Positions 1 to 7,227 of a stretch of DNA of 10,700 nucleotides are shown one piece after another (within the stretch, counting starts at the first letter, position 1; each line of letters starts with the position of its first letter). The notes under the pieces were generated by a model. It did not search any database. It saw only the letters and a list, made by a program, of their open reading frames with translations, and was not told the DNA's origin. Origin of the DNA: Thermoanaerobaculia bacterium (GTDB lineage Bacteria; Acidobacteriota; Thermoanaerobaculia; Gp7-AA8). The stretch lies in assembly GCA_023700825.1 (NCBI GenBank), contig JAMPYE010000110.1, positions 1-10,700 of the forward strand. Direction: 5' to 3'. The position numbers and the translations under genes were made by a program.

Positions 1-1315
1 GCGGGACGATGCCGACGTGCTTGCGGTAGTCGTCGAGCCGCACGGTCGCGAGATCGCGGCCGTCGATCAGGATCGAGCCCGACGTCGGCCGGTAGAAACT
101 CGCGATCAGCGCGACGAGCGTCGACTTCCCGCCGCCCGACGGCCCGACGAGCGCGGTCGTCGTCCCGAGCTCGGCGACGAGGTTGATGCCGTCGAGCACG
201 CGCACCCCTTCGCGATACTCGAACGACAGTTCGTGCGCTTCAATCCGGCCGTCGACCTTCTCGAGCCTCGCCTTCGTGCGGTCTCCTGCGACCTCGGTGG
301 AGAGCCCGAGGGTCTCGCGCATCCGTTCAAGCCCGGCGAAGGCCTCGACGAGCTGCGTTCCGATGGCGACGATCATGACCACCGGAGCGACGAGCACACC
401 GATGTAGAGCGAGAACGAGATCAAATCTCCCGTCGTCATGCGGCCTGCGATGACCTCTCGCCCGCCGATCGTGAGAATGAGGATCGCGACCACGCCGAGC
501 ATGAGGCTCGACACGACACCCATCGACGAGGTCGTCTTCATCGTCTTGACGACGTTGCGCAGCAGTTCGTGCGCTCCCTCGGTGAAGATGCGCGCCTCAC
601 GCCTCTCGGCACGGAACGCCTTGACCACACGGATCCCCGAGTAGTTTTCGCTCAGCCGCCCCATGACGCGGCCGCTGATCTCGTTCCGCTCGCGGTAGGC
701 GGGGCGGAGACGCTTCATCGCGATCCAGAAGATCGATCCCGCGGTGAACATCAGTACGGCGATGATCGCCGTCATCTTCGGGCTGAGGTAGAAGAGGATC
801 GCGAGCGCGCCGAGCGCGGTGATCGAGCTCGCCGTGAGCTGCACGAGCCCGGAGCCGACCAGGTTCCTGATTCCCTCGGCGTCCCACATCGTGCGCGAGA
901 GCAACGTGCCGGTCTTGTTGGCGTCGAAGTAGCTGACGGGAAGACGTTGGATGTGCCTCTGGATGCGCCGCCGGTACTCGGTGATCGTCTTCTGCGCCTC
1001 GATGCCGAGTAGTTGAGCGAGTGTGAAGCTCGAAGCCGCCTCGATGATCGACGCGGCGCCGGCGGCGAGCGCGAGTTTTGGCAGCAGCTCGAAGTTCTGC
1101 CGGCCGATGACGTCGTCGATCAGGAACTTCGTCGTGCCGGGGAGGACGATGCTCGCGAGACGGTTCATCAGGAGCAGTGGAAAGGCGGCCACGAGCTTCC
1201 ACCGGCGGCTCCAGGCGATCTCCAGCGCCTCGCGGAGAAGGGGAGAGACCCGCTGCCAGCTGATACCGCGCCGCTTCGGGGCCTCGGCCCTCGCTTCGTT
1301 CGCCATCGCGACCAT
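1..1315 (-). CDS. ABC exporter half-transporter (MsbA/ABCB type), 3' end cut by window
   Basis: An ATP-driven inner-membrane exporter carrying its membrane and ATPase domains on one chain; it would work as a homo- or heterodimer on a lipid, glycolipid, drug or peptide that cannot be told from sequence. Of the 438 codons visible, residues about 38-325 form the membrane domain, with hydrophobic stretches near 40-60, 80-104, 160-200 and 265-320. The ATPase domain begins near 355, with an A-loop aromatic in FEYREG and a complete Walker A, GPSGGGKST, at 391-399. The frame leaves the window after VGIVP, exactly where the Q-loop glutamine is expected; the single base left over fits a C-starting codon. 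The signature motif, Walker B and H-loop lie outside. The start is uncertain: ATG at 1315 and ATG at 1306 are in frame, neither has a good Shine-Dalgarno, and a GTG at 1372 sits only three bases behind GGAGG. The family is secure; the substrate is unknown. Confidence 0.93.
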   Translation of the reverse strand, partial: MVAMANEARAEAPKRRGISWQRVSPLLREALEIAWSRRWKLVAAFPLLLMNRLASIVLPGTTKFLIDDVIGRQNFELLPKLALAAGAASIIEAASSFTLAQLLGIEAQKTITEYRRRIQRHIQRLPVSYFDANKTGTLLSRTMWDAEGIRNLVGSGLVQLTASSITALGALAILFYLSPKMTAIIAVLMFTAGSIFWIAMKRLRPAYRERNEISGRVMGRLSENYSGIRVVKAFRAERREARIFTEGAHELLRNVVKTMKTTSSMGVVSSLMLGVVAILILTIGGREVIAGRMTTGDLISFSLYIGVLVAPVVMIVAIGTQLVEAFAGLERMRETLGLSTEVAGDRTKARLEKVDGRIEAHELSFEYREGVRVLDGINLVAELGTTTALVGPSGGGKSTLVALIASFYRPTSGSILIDGRDLATVRLDDYRKHVGIVP

Positions 1316-1318
1316 GTT

Positions 1319-1333
1319 AGCGGAATGTCCGCT
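1319..1333. promoter_or_regulatory. Perfect 6-bp inverted repeat in the divergent intergenic region
   Basis: AGCGGA-ATG-TCCGCT is a perfect palindrome with a three-base spacer, lying three bases upstream of the ATG at 1315 of the exporter. It could be an operator for a dimeric regulator, or a small hairpin in the exporter leader that masks ribosome entry. The whole divergent gap, 1316-1431, also holds the near-palindrome GGAGGATTCTCC at 1345-1356. I see no convincing -35/-10 pair on either strand, so the promoters here remain unplaced. The palindrome is seen directly; its role is inference. Confidence 0.4.
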
Positions 1334-1431
1334 CTGGCGAATGGGGAGGATTCTCCGCTGTTTCCGATACACTTTCCTCCACGGACCAGATACTTCGAAA
1401 TCCCCGGAAGAAACAGATCACCGTCGCGAGC

Positions 1432-2343
1432 GTGCTGCATTCGCCGACGACGCTGAAGGTCTGCAACCTCGCGGCGACGATCGCGACGATCTGGCTCTTC
1501 CACTTCGTGCTCGTCGGCGTTCCGCAGAACCGTCAGCAGCGGGAGGTCGAGCGCGCGGCCGCGCTTCGCGCCGACGGGGCGCGGACCGTGGCGATGTACG
1601 AGCAGAGCAGGAAGATGATCGCGGAGGAGGACTGGGTCGCGGCAGCGGCGCTCACGCGCCGGCTGGTCGACCGCGACCCGGACAACCACCTCTACATGGA
1701 ACAGCTGGCCGAGGCACTTCGCCGGCTGGGGCGCCCCGCCGAGGAAGCCGAGGTGTGGGAGCGCTACATGCTGGTTTCGCCGACCCCCGCGGCCGCCTGC
1801 CCGGCGGTCGCGCAGGCCTGGAAGAAGGCGGGGCGCCCCGAGCGAACCCTCGTCGCGTTCGAACGCTGCTACCAGCTCGCGCCGCAGGACACGGACACGA
1901 TCTTCTACCTGGCGAGAGAGTACGAGCGGGCGCGCCGGACGCGCGACGCGAAGGCGCTCTACCAGAAGGGGCTGGAGCTCTCGCCCGGCTATCACGACAT
2001 GGCGGTGGGACTCGGGCGCACCTGGCTGAGCGAGGAAAAGCCCGAGATGGCGGAAGCGCTCGCGCGAGGCGTGCTCGAGCAGAAGCCGGACTACGCCGAC
2101 GCGCTGCTGCTGCTCGGCACCGCGCTTCGCGAGCAGAAGAAGGTTCCGGAGGCGCGGGTGGCGCTCCAGCGCGGCCTGGAGATGTCGCCCCGCTACTCGG
2201 ATTTTCACTACATGCTGGGGCGTCTCTCCGAGGACGAGGGGAATCGGGAGGAGGCGCTGCGCTGGTATCGCGAAGCGCTCGCGATCAGCCCCGAGAGAAG
2301 CGACGCGAAGGCGAGGATCACCGCGCTCGGGGAAGGGACGTGA
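1432..2343 (+). CDS. Membrane-anchored tetratricopeptide repeat (TPR) protein
   Basis: A 303-residue protein with one N-terminal membrane segment at residues 9-30 followed by a helical TPR domain to the end, so probably a scaffold on the membrane surface. About six or seven 34-residue TPR units are visible between residues 56 and 290, for example the A-L-Y-Q-K-G-L-E-L-S-P unit near 175-185, the A-L-Q-R-G-L-E-M-S-P unit near 244-252 and the W-Y-R-E-A-L-A-I-S-P unit near 278-287. No enzyme domain is present. Its stop is followed after one base by the start of the sulfatase-fold gene, so the two are almost certainly one operon and translationally coupled; the TPR domain probably binds or organises that partner. 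The start is GTG with no clear Shine-Dalgarno. The frame is open back to 1321 but holds no ATG, GTG or TTG there. The TPR call is firm; the role is inferred. Confidence 0.9.
   Translation: MLHSPTTLKVCNLAATIATIWLFHFVLVGVPQNRQQREVERAAALRADGARTVAMYEQSRKMIAEEDWVAAAALTRRLVDRDPDNHLYMEQLAEALRRLGRPAEEAEVWERYMLVSPTPAAACPAVAQAWKKAGRPERTLVAFERCYQLAPQDTDTIFYLAREYERARRTRDAKALYQKGLELSPGYHDMAVGLGRTWLSEEKPEMAEALARGVLEQKPDYADALLLLGTALREQKKVPEARVALQRGLEMSPRYSDFHYMLGRLSEDEGNREEALRWYREALAISPERSDAKARITALGEGT
2332..2338 (+). promoter_or_regulatory. Probable ribosome binding site of the sulfatase-fold gene
   Basis: GAAGGGA lies six bases before the GTG at 2345, inside the last codons of the TPR gene. It supports the GTG start and, with the one-base gap between stop and start, suggests translational coupling of the two genes. 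Confidence 0.45.
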
Positions 2344-2344
2344 G

Positions 2345-4891
2345 GTGAAGGCCTCGAATCCGTTTCCGGCGGAGGTCACCGAGGTCGCGCGCAGGGTCGT
2401 GCGACGCGCGTCGCTGCATGCTTCGAGAATCGCCCTCGCGCTCGTCTGCGTCGTGAGCTCGGCGTACTGCCTTCTCTGCTACATCCCGTTCACAAACCAG
2501 GGCTTCAGCCAGGGGAGGATGATCTCGTGGCTGCCGCTCTTCGTCGTCCTCCAGCCATACCTGTTCACGTTGCTGTCGGCGGCGGTCGTCGTCACGACGC
2601 TGCCCCGGTATGGATTCGGAAGGTCGAATGCGTGGTCGTTCTCGACCGGCGCGGTGCTGGGTGGATGGTCGGTCTGGATGTTCGCCGCAAACCCGCTCGC
2701 GAATGCGGGGATGGACGGAGCGACGCTCGCGCGCGCGTCGTGGATGTTCGTTCCGCTCGCCGTCGTCGGCATCTTCGACCTGCCCGACGCATCGAGACTC
2801 GTCATCTGGAAGTCGAGTCGAGGCGCCGAGTCGGCGAGGCAATTCCAGATGGTCGTGCTCGCCGCGATCGCGATCGCTCTGGTGTTCTCGACGGCTGCAG
2901 TCGCCCGCGCCCCGCACGGGACGCTCAGTGGCGGCGATGCGCTGGCCGTCGGAATCGTCGGATTCTGGACGCAGCTCGTCGTCGCTTCGTGCGCGTTCAT
3001 CGCGCTCGCCTTCACGCGGTCGATCGCGAGTTTTTTCTACCGATCCGCCTTCGTCGAAGCGGTCCTGATCCTGATCCTCGGCGGGTTTGCCCTTGCCAGG
3101 GCGCTCGTCTCGATCGTCTTCGTCCCGTTATCCGTCGAAGGTTTTCCGGCGTGGATGCTCGCCTCCGTCTGTTCGGCCTCACTCGCACTCTTCCTGTACG
3201 GAACCGGGATCCGGCATCGCGCGATGGGGAAGGATCCGGGGATTGGAAGCGGCCTCGACCTGATCGCGACGGGGCTAGGCGTGGTCCCGGGGATTCCGCG
3301 ACGTGCGCTGCTCGTCACCCTCGGCTGCGCGCTCCTTCTTATTGCGGTGCTGGCCGTCTCTCTGGCCGGCTTCGACTGGGACTTTCTGCAGCAGAAGCTC
3401 CTGGTGATTACCGCGTGGATCGTCTTCTCCACGATTCTCTACAGGCTGATTCCGCCCCGCGATCCTGCGCCTGACGCCACGATCGTCTGGCTCGAGCTCT
3501 GCGCCCTGATTCTCGGCGGGCACTATGCGCTCGACCGGTGGGGCGGGCGCATTCCGGCAATCGCGGGCGGAGGAAGCCTCGAGGCCGCCGAGATGCGGTG
3601 GCGATCGTGGGACGTTGCGTTCCGGCTCGGTCGAGACGCGGTGACACTGGCCTCGCCCGTGCGGGCCGACGAGCTTTACGCTTTCCTCCGCAGCCACACG
3701 AACATCTCGCGCGCGGTCAAGGTCGCACCGGTCGAGGTCGAGCCGGTCCAGCGTCTCATTCCGACGACCGCGCCGCGGCCGCACATCTTCGTCTTCGTCG
3801 TCGACAGCCTGCGCCGCGACTACGTCGGCGCAAACAACAGGGACGTCACCTTCACCCCGGCGCTGGACGCACTCGCGCGCGAAGGCGTCTCGTTCAGGAA
3901 CGCGTTCACCCGATACGCCGCGACGGGACTATCCGAGCCTTCGATCTGGGTCGGCGGGACGATGCTGCACAAACAGTACGTCGAGCCGTTCCATCCAATG
4001 AACTCGCTGCAGAAGCTCCTCGAGTGGGAGCGCTACCGCGAGATTCTCGGGCACGACGAGCTACTCGAGACGATCGTGCGCGACGGGCCGCTCGTCGATC
4101 GACTGCCGCCTGCCGGCGACGGGGAAAAGCTCTGCGACCAGCTCGATCTATTGAAGGCGCGCATCGAGCCGCTCACCGGGGGCACGGAGCCGGTCTTCGC
4201 GTATCTGAGACCGCTCGATCTCCACATCTCGTCGATTCGCCGCGAGGGCCCCGGCGTGCCGCCCGGCGAGGCCTACCCTGGCTTCCACGCGCCCTACGCC
4301 TGGCGCGTGCGCCGCATCGACCGATGCCTCGGCGGTTTCTTCGATTTCCTTCGCACGAAGGGGATGTGGGACACCAGCATCGTCGTCGTCACCGCCAACC
4401 ACGGCGACGCGCTCGCGGAGCGCGGACAGTGGGGCAACGCGTACTCGATCGCGCCGGAGATCCTCCGCGTTCCGCTGATCGTGAAACTTCCGCGAGCGCA
4501 GCAGGGCGCGCTCAAGGCGGACCGGGACGCGGTCGCGTTCGTCTCCGACATCACGCCCACGATCTACTACGCGCTCGGCCACGCGCCGATCCGCAACAGC
4601 GAACTTCTCGGGCGGCCGCTGTTCACCGGCAACCTCCGCGAGCAGAAGGGCTACCTTCGCGGCAACTATCTCGTCGCGTCGAGCCTCGGGCCGGTTTACG
4701 GCATTCTCGGAGAGAACGGCCGGAGGCTCTACGTGGCGGACGCGATCAACTTTCGCGACACCGTCTACGAGATCGGCAGGGACGGCAGCGGCGCGTCGCG
4801 AGACCCCGATCCGGCCGAGTCGCGCCGCGCGCACGCGCTCCTGCGCGAGAAGATCCAGGCGATCGCGGACGAGTACCGGTTCACCCCCTGA
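2345..4891 (+). CDS. Polytopic membrane protein with C-terminal sulfatase/alkaline-phosphatase-fold domain
   Basis: An 848-residue protein with roughly ten membrane helices in residues 25-405 and a large C-terminal domain from about 475 that should face the periplasm. The domain reads as the sulfatase family (PF00884; relatives include lipoteichoic acid synthase and phosphoethanolamine transferases): FVFVVDSLRRDY with metal-ligand Asp487, TPALDALAREGVSFRNAF, then GLSEPSIW with Ser530 at the place of the sulfatase Cys/Ser or transferase Thr nucleophile, a D-L-H stretch near 627-629, and VVVTANHGD at 681-688 followed by RVPLIVKLP. By family logic it would transfer or remove a charged group on an envelope lipid or glycan. 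Two features are odd: the usual Asp-His-Gly is Asn685-His-Gly, and the histidine normally a few residues later is absent (GQWGNAY). The arginine of the sulfatase C/S-x-P-S-R motif is Ile here, so a classic formylglycine sulfatase is unlikely. It is a phosphotransferase-like enzyme or a degenerate, non-catalytic relative. It starts at GTG one base after the TPR stop. Confidence 0.88.
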   Translation: MKASNPFPAEVTEVARRVVRRASLHASRIALALVCVVSSAYCLLCYIPFTNQGFSQGRMISWLPLFVVLQPYLFTLLSAAVVVTTLPRYGFGRSNAWSFSTGAVLGGWSVWMFAANPLANAGMDGATLARASWMFVPLAVVGIFDLPDASRLVIWKSSRGAESARQFQMVVLAAIAIALVFSTAAVARAPHGTLSGGDALAVGIVGFWTQLVVASCAFIALAFTRSIASFFYRSAFVEAVLILILGGFALARALVSIVFVPLSVEGFPAWMLASVCSASLALFLYGTGIRHRAMGKDPGIGSGLDLIATGLGVVPGIPRRALLVTLGCALLLIAVLAVSLAGFDWDFLQQKLLVITAWIVFSTILYRLIPPRDPAPDATIVWLELCALILGGHYALDRWGGRIPAIAGGGSLEAAEMRWRSWDVAFRLGRDAVTLASPVRADELYAFLRSHTNISRAVKVAPVEVEPVQRLIPTTAPRPHIFVFVVDSLRRDYVGANNRDVTFTPALDALAREGVSFRNAFTRYAATGLSEPSIWVGGTMLHKQYVEPFHPMNSLQKLLEWERYREILGHDELLETIVRDGPLVDRLPPAGDGEKLCDQLDLLKARIEPLTGGTEPVFAYLRPLDLHISSIRREGPGVPPGEAYPGFHAPYAWRVRRIDRCLGGFFDFLRTKGMWDTSIVVVTANHGDALAERGQWGNAYSIAPEILRVPLIVKLPRAQQGALKADRDAVAFVSDITPTIYYALGHAPIRNSELLGRPLFTGNLREQKGYLRGNYLVASSLGPVYGILGENGRRLYVADAINFRDTVYEIGRDGSGASRDPDPAESRRAHALLREKIQAIADEYRFTP

Positions 4892-4900
4892 GAGGGTGAA
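4880..4900 (+). terminator. Stem-loop over the stop codon of the sulfatase-fold gene
   Basis: TTCACCC at 4880-4886 pairs perfectly with GGGTGAA at 4894-4900 around a seven-base loop that contains the TGA stop. There is no T-run after it, so it is not a textbook intrinsic terminator. It could stabilise the 3' end of the operon transcript or slow RNA polymerase. The pairing is seen; the function is inferred. Confidence 0.35.
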
Positions 4901-4901
4901 T

Positions 4902-4934
4902 CGAGATTGAGAATCTGGAATTGAGGATTGAGAG
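4902..4934 (+). repeat. Heptanucleotide repeat array, left arm (ATTGAGA-type)
   Basis: After CGAG, four seven-base units run in phase: ATTGAGA (4906-4912), ATCTGGA (4913-4919), ATTGAGG (4920-4926) and ATTGAGA (4927-4933). It faces an inverted counterpart at 5017-5048 across about 82 bases, so the two could pair as a long imperfect stem. It is much AT-richer than the surrounding genes. Similar partial units (ATGAGAG, ATTGTGA) lie between the arms at 4984-4997. Confidence 0.75.
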
Positions 4935-4994
4935 GTGGGGACGGTCACGTCCTGCTGGTCGACCGACTCTTCGGATTCGGGAATGAGAGATTGT

Positions 4995-5017
4995 GAGGCG
5001 GCCGCGCAGCCGCCCTC
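4995..5017. terminator. GC-rich hairpin between the convergent genes
   Basis: GGCGGC at 4997-5002 pairs with GCCGCC at 5009-5014 over a six-base loop, and the stem can extend by GAG/CTC with one bulged base. It sits between the ends of two convergent genes (sulfatase-fold on plus, oxidoreductase on minus), a place where a bidirectional terminator is expected. No clean T-run follows, so factor-independent termination is uncertain. Confidence 0.4.
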
Positions 5018-5048
5018 TCTCAATTCTCAACTGCGAATTCTCAACTCG
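5017..5048 (-). repeat. Heptanucleotide repeat array, right arm (inverted)
   Basis: On the minus strand, after CGA, the units are GTTGAGA, ATTCGCA, GTTGAGA and ATTGAGA (plus-strand 5039-5045, 5032-5038, 5025-5031, 5018-5024). The third plus-strand unit deviates exactly where the left arm also has its odd unit, so the arms look like diverged copies of one four-unit block. The array runs into the oxidoreductase gene: it covers the stop codon and last two codons (Thr-Ser), so it has probably set that protein's C-terminal end. Confidence 0.75.
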
Positions 5049-7044
5049 TCTTCTCCACTTCCACTCGGGCGTCGTTGTAGCAGGCGCCACCGGAGACCGG
5101 CTCGACGTTCTGCGGGCAGAGTGCCGCGGCGGTGCGGCCGTTACCTGCCGACTTCATCCAGGCGCCTTTGTTCATCGAGACGACTCCGGGTCGGATCCGG
5201 TCGGTGATCCTTGCGCGCACCCTGACTTCGCCAAGCGTGTTGAAGACACGGACTGCGGCGCCGTCACCGATGCCGCGCCGGGCGGCGTCGCCCGGATTCA
5301 GCTCGACGAAAAGCTCGTCGAAGTTGTACTCGCCCATCGAGCTCGAGATCATCCGCGAGCTCGCGGGTGTGATGAGCGAGAGTGGGAAGCGCGGGTCGGA
5401 GATCGCGACGAAGCTCCACGGATCGTCGCCGAGGATGGACGGGCGGAGGTCGACCTTGCGCTCGGGAGTGCGGGGAAAAGCCGTTTCGAACTGCACGGGC
5501 GCAGCGCCGGGAAAGTCGTAGCGGGTGAAGCTGCCTGCGAGCAGCGCGTCGACGTCGGGCTTTCTCCCGTTTCCCATGTCGAGATGTGAGGCCACGTAGC
5601 GAACGCACTCCTCGCTCGTGGTTCGGAATTGCGGGTCGTCAAAGCCCATTGCCTGTCCGAGCCTCGCGAAGAGCCGGTCGTTCGGCATCGACTCGCCGAC
5701 CGGCGCGATCGCCGGCTTCACGCCTCCGACCACGAACGATCCGTATCCGCGCTTCACGTCCCATGCTTCGAGGAAGGTCGTTGCGGGAAGCACGATATCG
5801 GCGTAGGTCGCGCTGTCGGTCATCACCTGGTCGTGGACGACGGTGAAGAGGTCGTCGCGCATCAGGCCGCGGACCACGGAGTTCTGGTCGGGCACGGTGG
5901 CGACCGGGTTGCAGTTGTAGACGAAGAGCGCCTTGATCGGAGGGGAGAGGGGCTCCGTCAGCAGCGTTCCGAGCTTCGACATGTTGAGCGTGCGCGCCGT
6001 CCACTTCAGACCGGCGAAGAACGGCTCGACGTCGAGCTTCGCGGCGCCGCTGTTGCTCAGCGTGTAGCCTCCGCCGCGCAGGCCGAACTTGCCGGAGACC
6101 GCGGGGATCGCGAGCACCGCCGCGACGGCCTGCGCGCCGTTCGTGTTCCGCTCCAGCCCCCAGCCGCATCGCATGACCGCGGGTGAAGCCTCGGCCCATC
6201 GTCGCGCGATCTCACGGATTGCCCCGGCGTCCACTCCCGCGACGCTCGCCGCGCGCTCGACAGGCCACGCCGCCGCCTCGTCGAGCAGCGCGCGCGCGCC
6301 CGTGGCGTGCGCGCCGAGGAATGCGTGATCGATCGCGCCGAGTCTCGCGAGCTCGCCGATGATTGCGAGCGCGACGACGACGTCGGTCCCGGGAAGTATC
6401 GAGAGATGGAGGTCGACTTCCTTCGACGCGAGCGCCTGGCGCGGGTCGATCGTCACGACGAACGCGCCGCGCCTCCGCGCCTCCTGGAGGTAGGGGATGA
6501 GGTGGATCTGCGACGCCTTCGGGTTTGCCCCCCAGACGACGATCATCTTCGCGTGGACGTAGTCCTCCGGCGCAACGCCCGGCATCTTGCCGTACATCGC
6601 CGTGGCGATCGCGCCCGTCGGCGCCGCGCAGAGTGTCTTCTCGATCTGCGACGCCCCGAGGCGCGCGAAGAAGTAGTCGTCGAGAAGCCCGTCGGAGACG
6701 AAACCGTTCGAGCCGCCGTAGGCGTACGGAAGGATCGCCTCGGCGCCGTGCCCGGCGATGATCGCCTGGAAGCGCGTCGTGATCTCCGAGATCGCCTCGT
6801 CCCACGTGATGCGCTCGAACTCGCCCGAGCCCTTCGCTCCCTTTCGCCGCAGCGGGTGAAGGACTCGCGACTCGTGGTAGACGCGTTTCGCGAAGCTCCC
6901 GACCTTGCTGCAGATGAAGCCGTCGGTCGTCGGGTGATCGCCCCGGCTTCCCCGGATCGCGGTCACGCGGCCTTCGTCGACGTGGACGTCGAGTGCACAC
7001 GTGTCTGGGCAGTCCATCGGACAGGTGGTGGTGACGACGGTCAT
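5041..7044 (-). CDS. Molybdopterin (bis-MGD) oxidoreductase with N-terminal 4Fe-4S site
   Basis: A 667-residue catalytic subunit of the DMSO-reductase/formate dehydrogenase superfamily (COG0243). Cys8, Cys12, Cys16 and Cys45 (CPMDCPDTC, then GFICSK) form the CX3CX3CX28C 4Fe-4S site. Cys139 in KTLCAAPTG is the candidate molybdenum ligand. WGANPKAS at 171-178, IDPR at 199-202 with LPGTD at 217-221, and YNCNP at 376-380 are the usual cofactor-binding stretches; the C-terminal molydop-binding domain spans about 553-662 and ends with the family-typical SGGACYND region. There is no Tat or Sec signal, so it should be cytoplasmic. No iron-sulfur, membrane-anchor, cofactor-insertion or Mo-uptake gene lies beside it here. 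I chose the ATG at 7044 because GAGGAG sits six bases upstream and the Cys motif follows at once; the frame is open 40 codons further to 7164, but that stretch lacks domain character. The substrate cannot be assigned. Confidence 0.94.
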   Translation of the reverse strand: MTVVTTTCPMDCPDTCALDVHVDEGRVTAIRGSRGDHPTTDGFICSKVGSFAKRVYHESRVLHPLRRKGAKGSGEFERITWDEAISEITTRFQAIIAGHGAEAILPYAYGGSNGFVSDGLLDDYFFARLGASQIEKTLCAAPTGAIATAMYGKMPGVAPEDYVHAKMIVVWGANPKASQIHLIPYLQEARRRGAFVVTIDPRQALASKEVDLHLSILPGTDVVVALAIIGELARLGAIDHAFLGAHATGARALLDEAAAWPVERAASVAGVDAGAIREIARRWAEASPAVMRCGWGLERNTNGAQAVAAVLAIPAVSGKFGLRGGGYTLSNSGAAKLDVEPFFAGLKWTARTLNMSKLGTLLTEPLSPPIKALFVYNCNPVATVPDQNSVVRGLMRDDLFTVVHDQVMTDSATYADIVLPATTFLEAWDVKRGYGSFVVGGVKPAIAPVGESMPNDRLFARLGQAMGFDDPQFRTTSEECVRYVASHLDMGNGRKPDVDALLAGSFTRYDFPGAAPVQFETAFPRTPERKVDLRPSILGDDPWSFVAISDPRFPLSLITPASSRMISSSMGEYNFDELFVELNPGDAARRGIGDGAAVRVFNTLGEVRVRARITDRIRPGVVSMNKGAWMKSAGNGRTAAALCPQNVEPVSGGACYNDARVEVEKTS

Positions 7045-7050
7045 CGGAAA

Positions 7051-7056
7051 CTCCTC
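7051..7056 (-). promoter_or_regulatory. Shine-Dalgarno that fixes the oxidoreductase start
   Basis: On the minus strand GAGGAG is followed by six bases and ATG at 7044. This strong site decides for the 667-residue product over the longer reading that begins at 7164. Confidence 0.85.
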
Positions 7057-7093
7057 GGTTCGGACGAGAAAAGGATAGCGGAATTCGACCATG

Positions 7094-7107
7094 CCCGCCG
7101 TTGCGGG
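7094..7107. repeat. Small hairpin CCCGC-CGTT-GCGGG
   Basis: A five-base perfect stem with a CGTT loop, upstream of the oxidoreductase. Its core closely resembles the stronger hairpin at 7228-7246, which has the same CCCGC...GTT-GCGGG core. They may be two copies of one intergenic palindrome. Confidence 0.45.
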
Positions 7108-7150
7108 ACGGTGACGAGAGGGCACCACATGCGGATACGTGCCGGGACTG

Positions 7151-7176
7151 TGTGGCGCAGACACTCCTGTCTGCGC
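7151..7176 (+). repeat. 26-base palindromic repeat, copy 1
   Basis: It begins TGTGGCGCAG and ends CTGCGC, so it is itself partly self-complementary (GCGCAG...CTGCGC). It matches the reverse complement of 7249-7274 at 23 of 26 positions; the three differences are at element positions 11, 15 and 20. This is the left half of a composite element in the 245-base gap. Confidence 0.75.
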
Positions 7177-7227
7177 GCGGCCCGAAGCGCCGCATTGGGT
7201 GAGTAGCGGGTGACGTCGGAGAGCCAG

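Noticed and set aside
17..1012. A 331-codon plus-strand open frame opposite the ABC exporter
   Set aside because: Composition is Arg/Asp/Glu/His-rich with no recognisable fold, while the minus strand reads as a clear exporter with Walker A.
1365..1373. Possible -10 element TACACT ahead of the TPR gene
   Set aside because: No matching -35 hexamer at suitable spacing; too weak to report as a promoter.
1023..2348. A 441-codon plus-strand frame overlapping the TPR gene
   Set aside because: Its translation is Arg/Gly/Ala low-complexity, whereas the overlapping frame from 1432 gives regular TPR units and couples to the next gene.
3929..3946. Classic formylglycine sulfatase motif in GLSEPSIW
   Set aside because: The Ser-x-Pro-Ser part fits a serine-type sulfatase, but the essential Arg is Ile and the downstream metal site is altered, so I did not call it a sulfatase enzyme.
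7045..7164. N-terminal extension of the oxidoreductase by 40 codons
   Set aside because: The ATG at 7044 has a strong GAGGAG site and is followed directly by the Cys motif; the extension would run into the 26-base palindromic repeat region.
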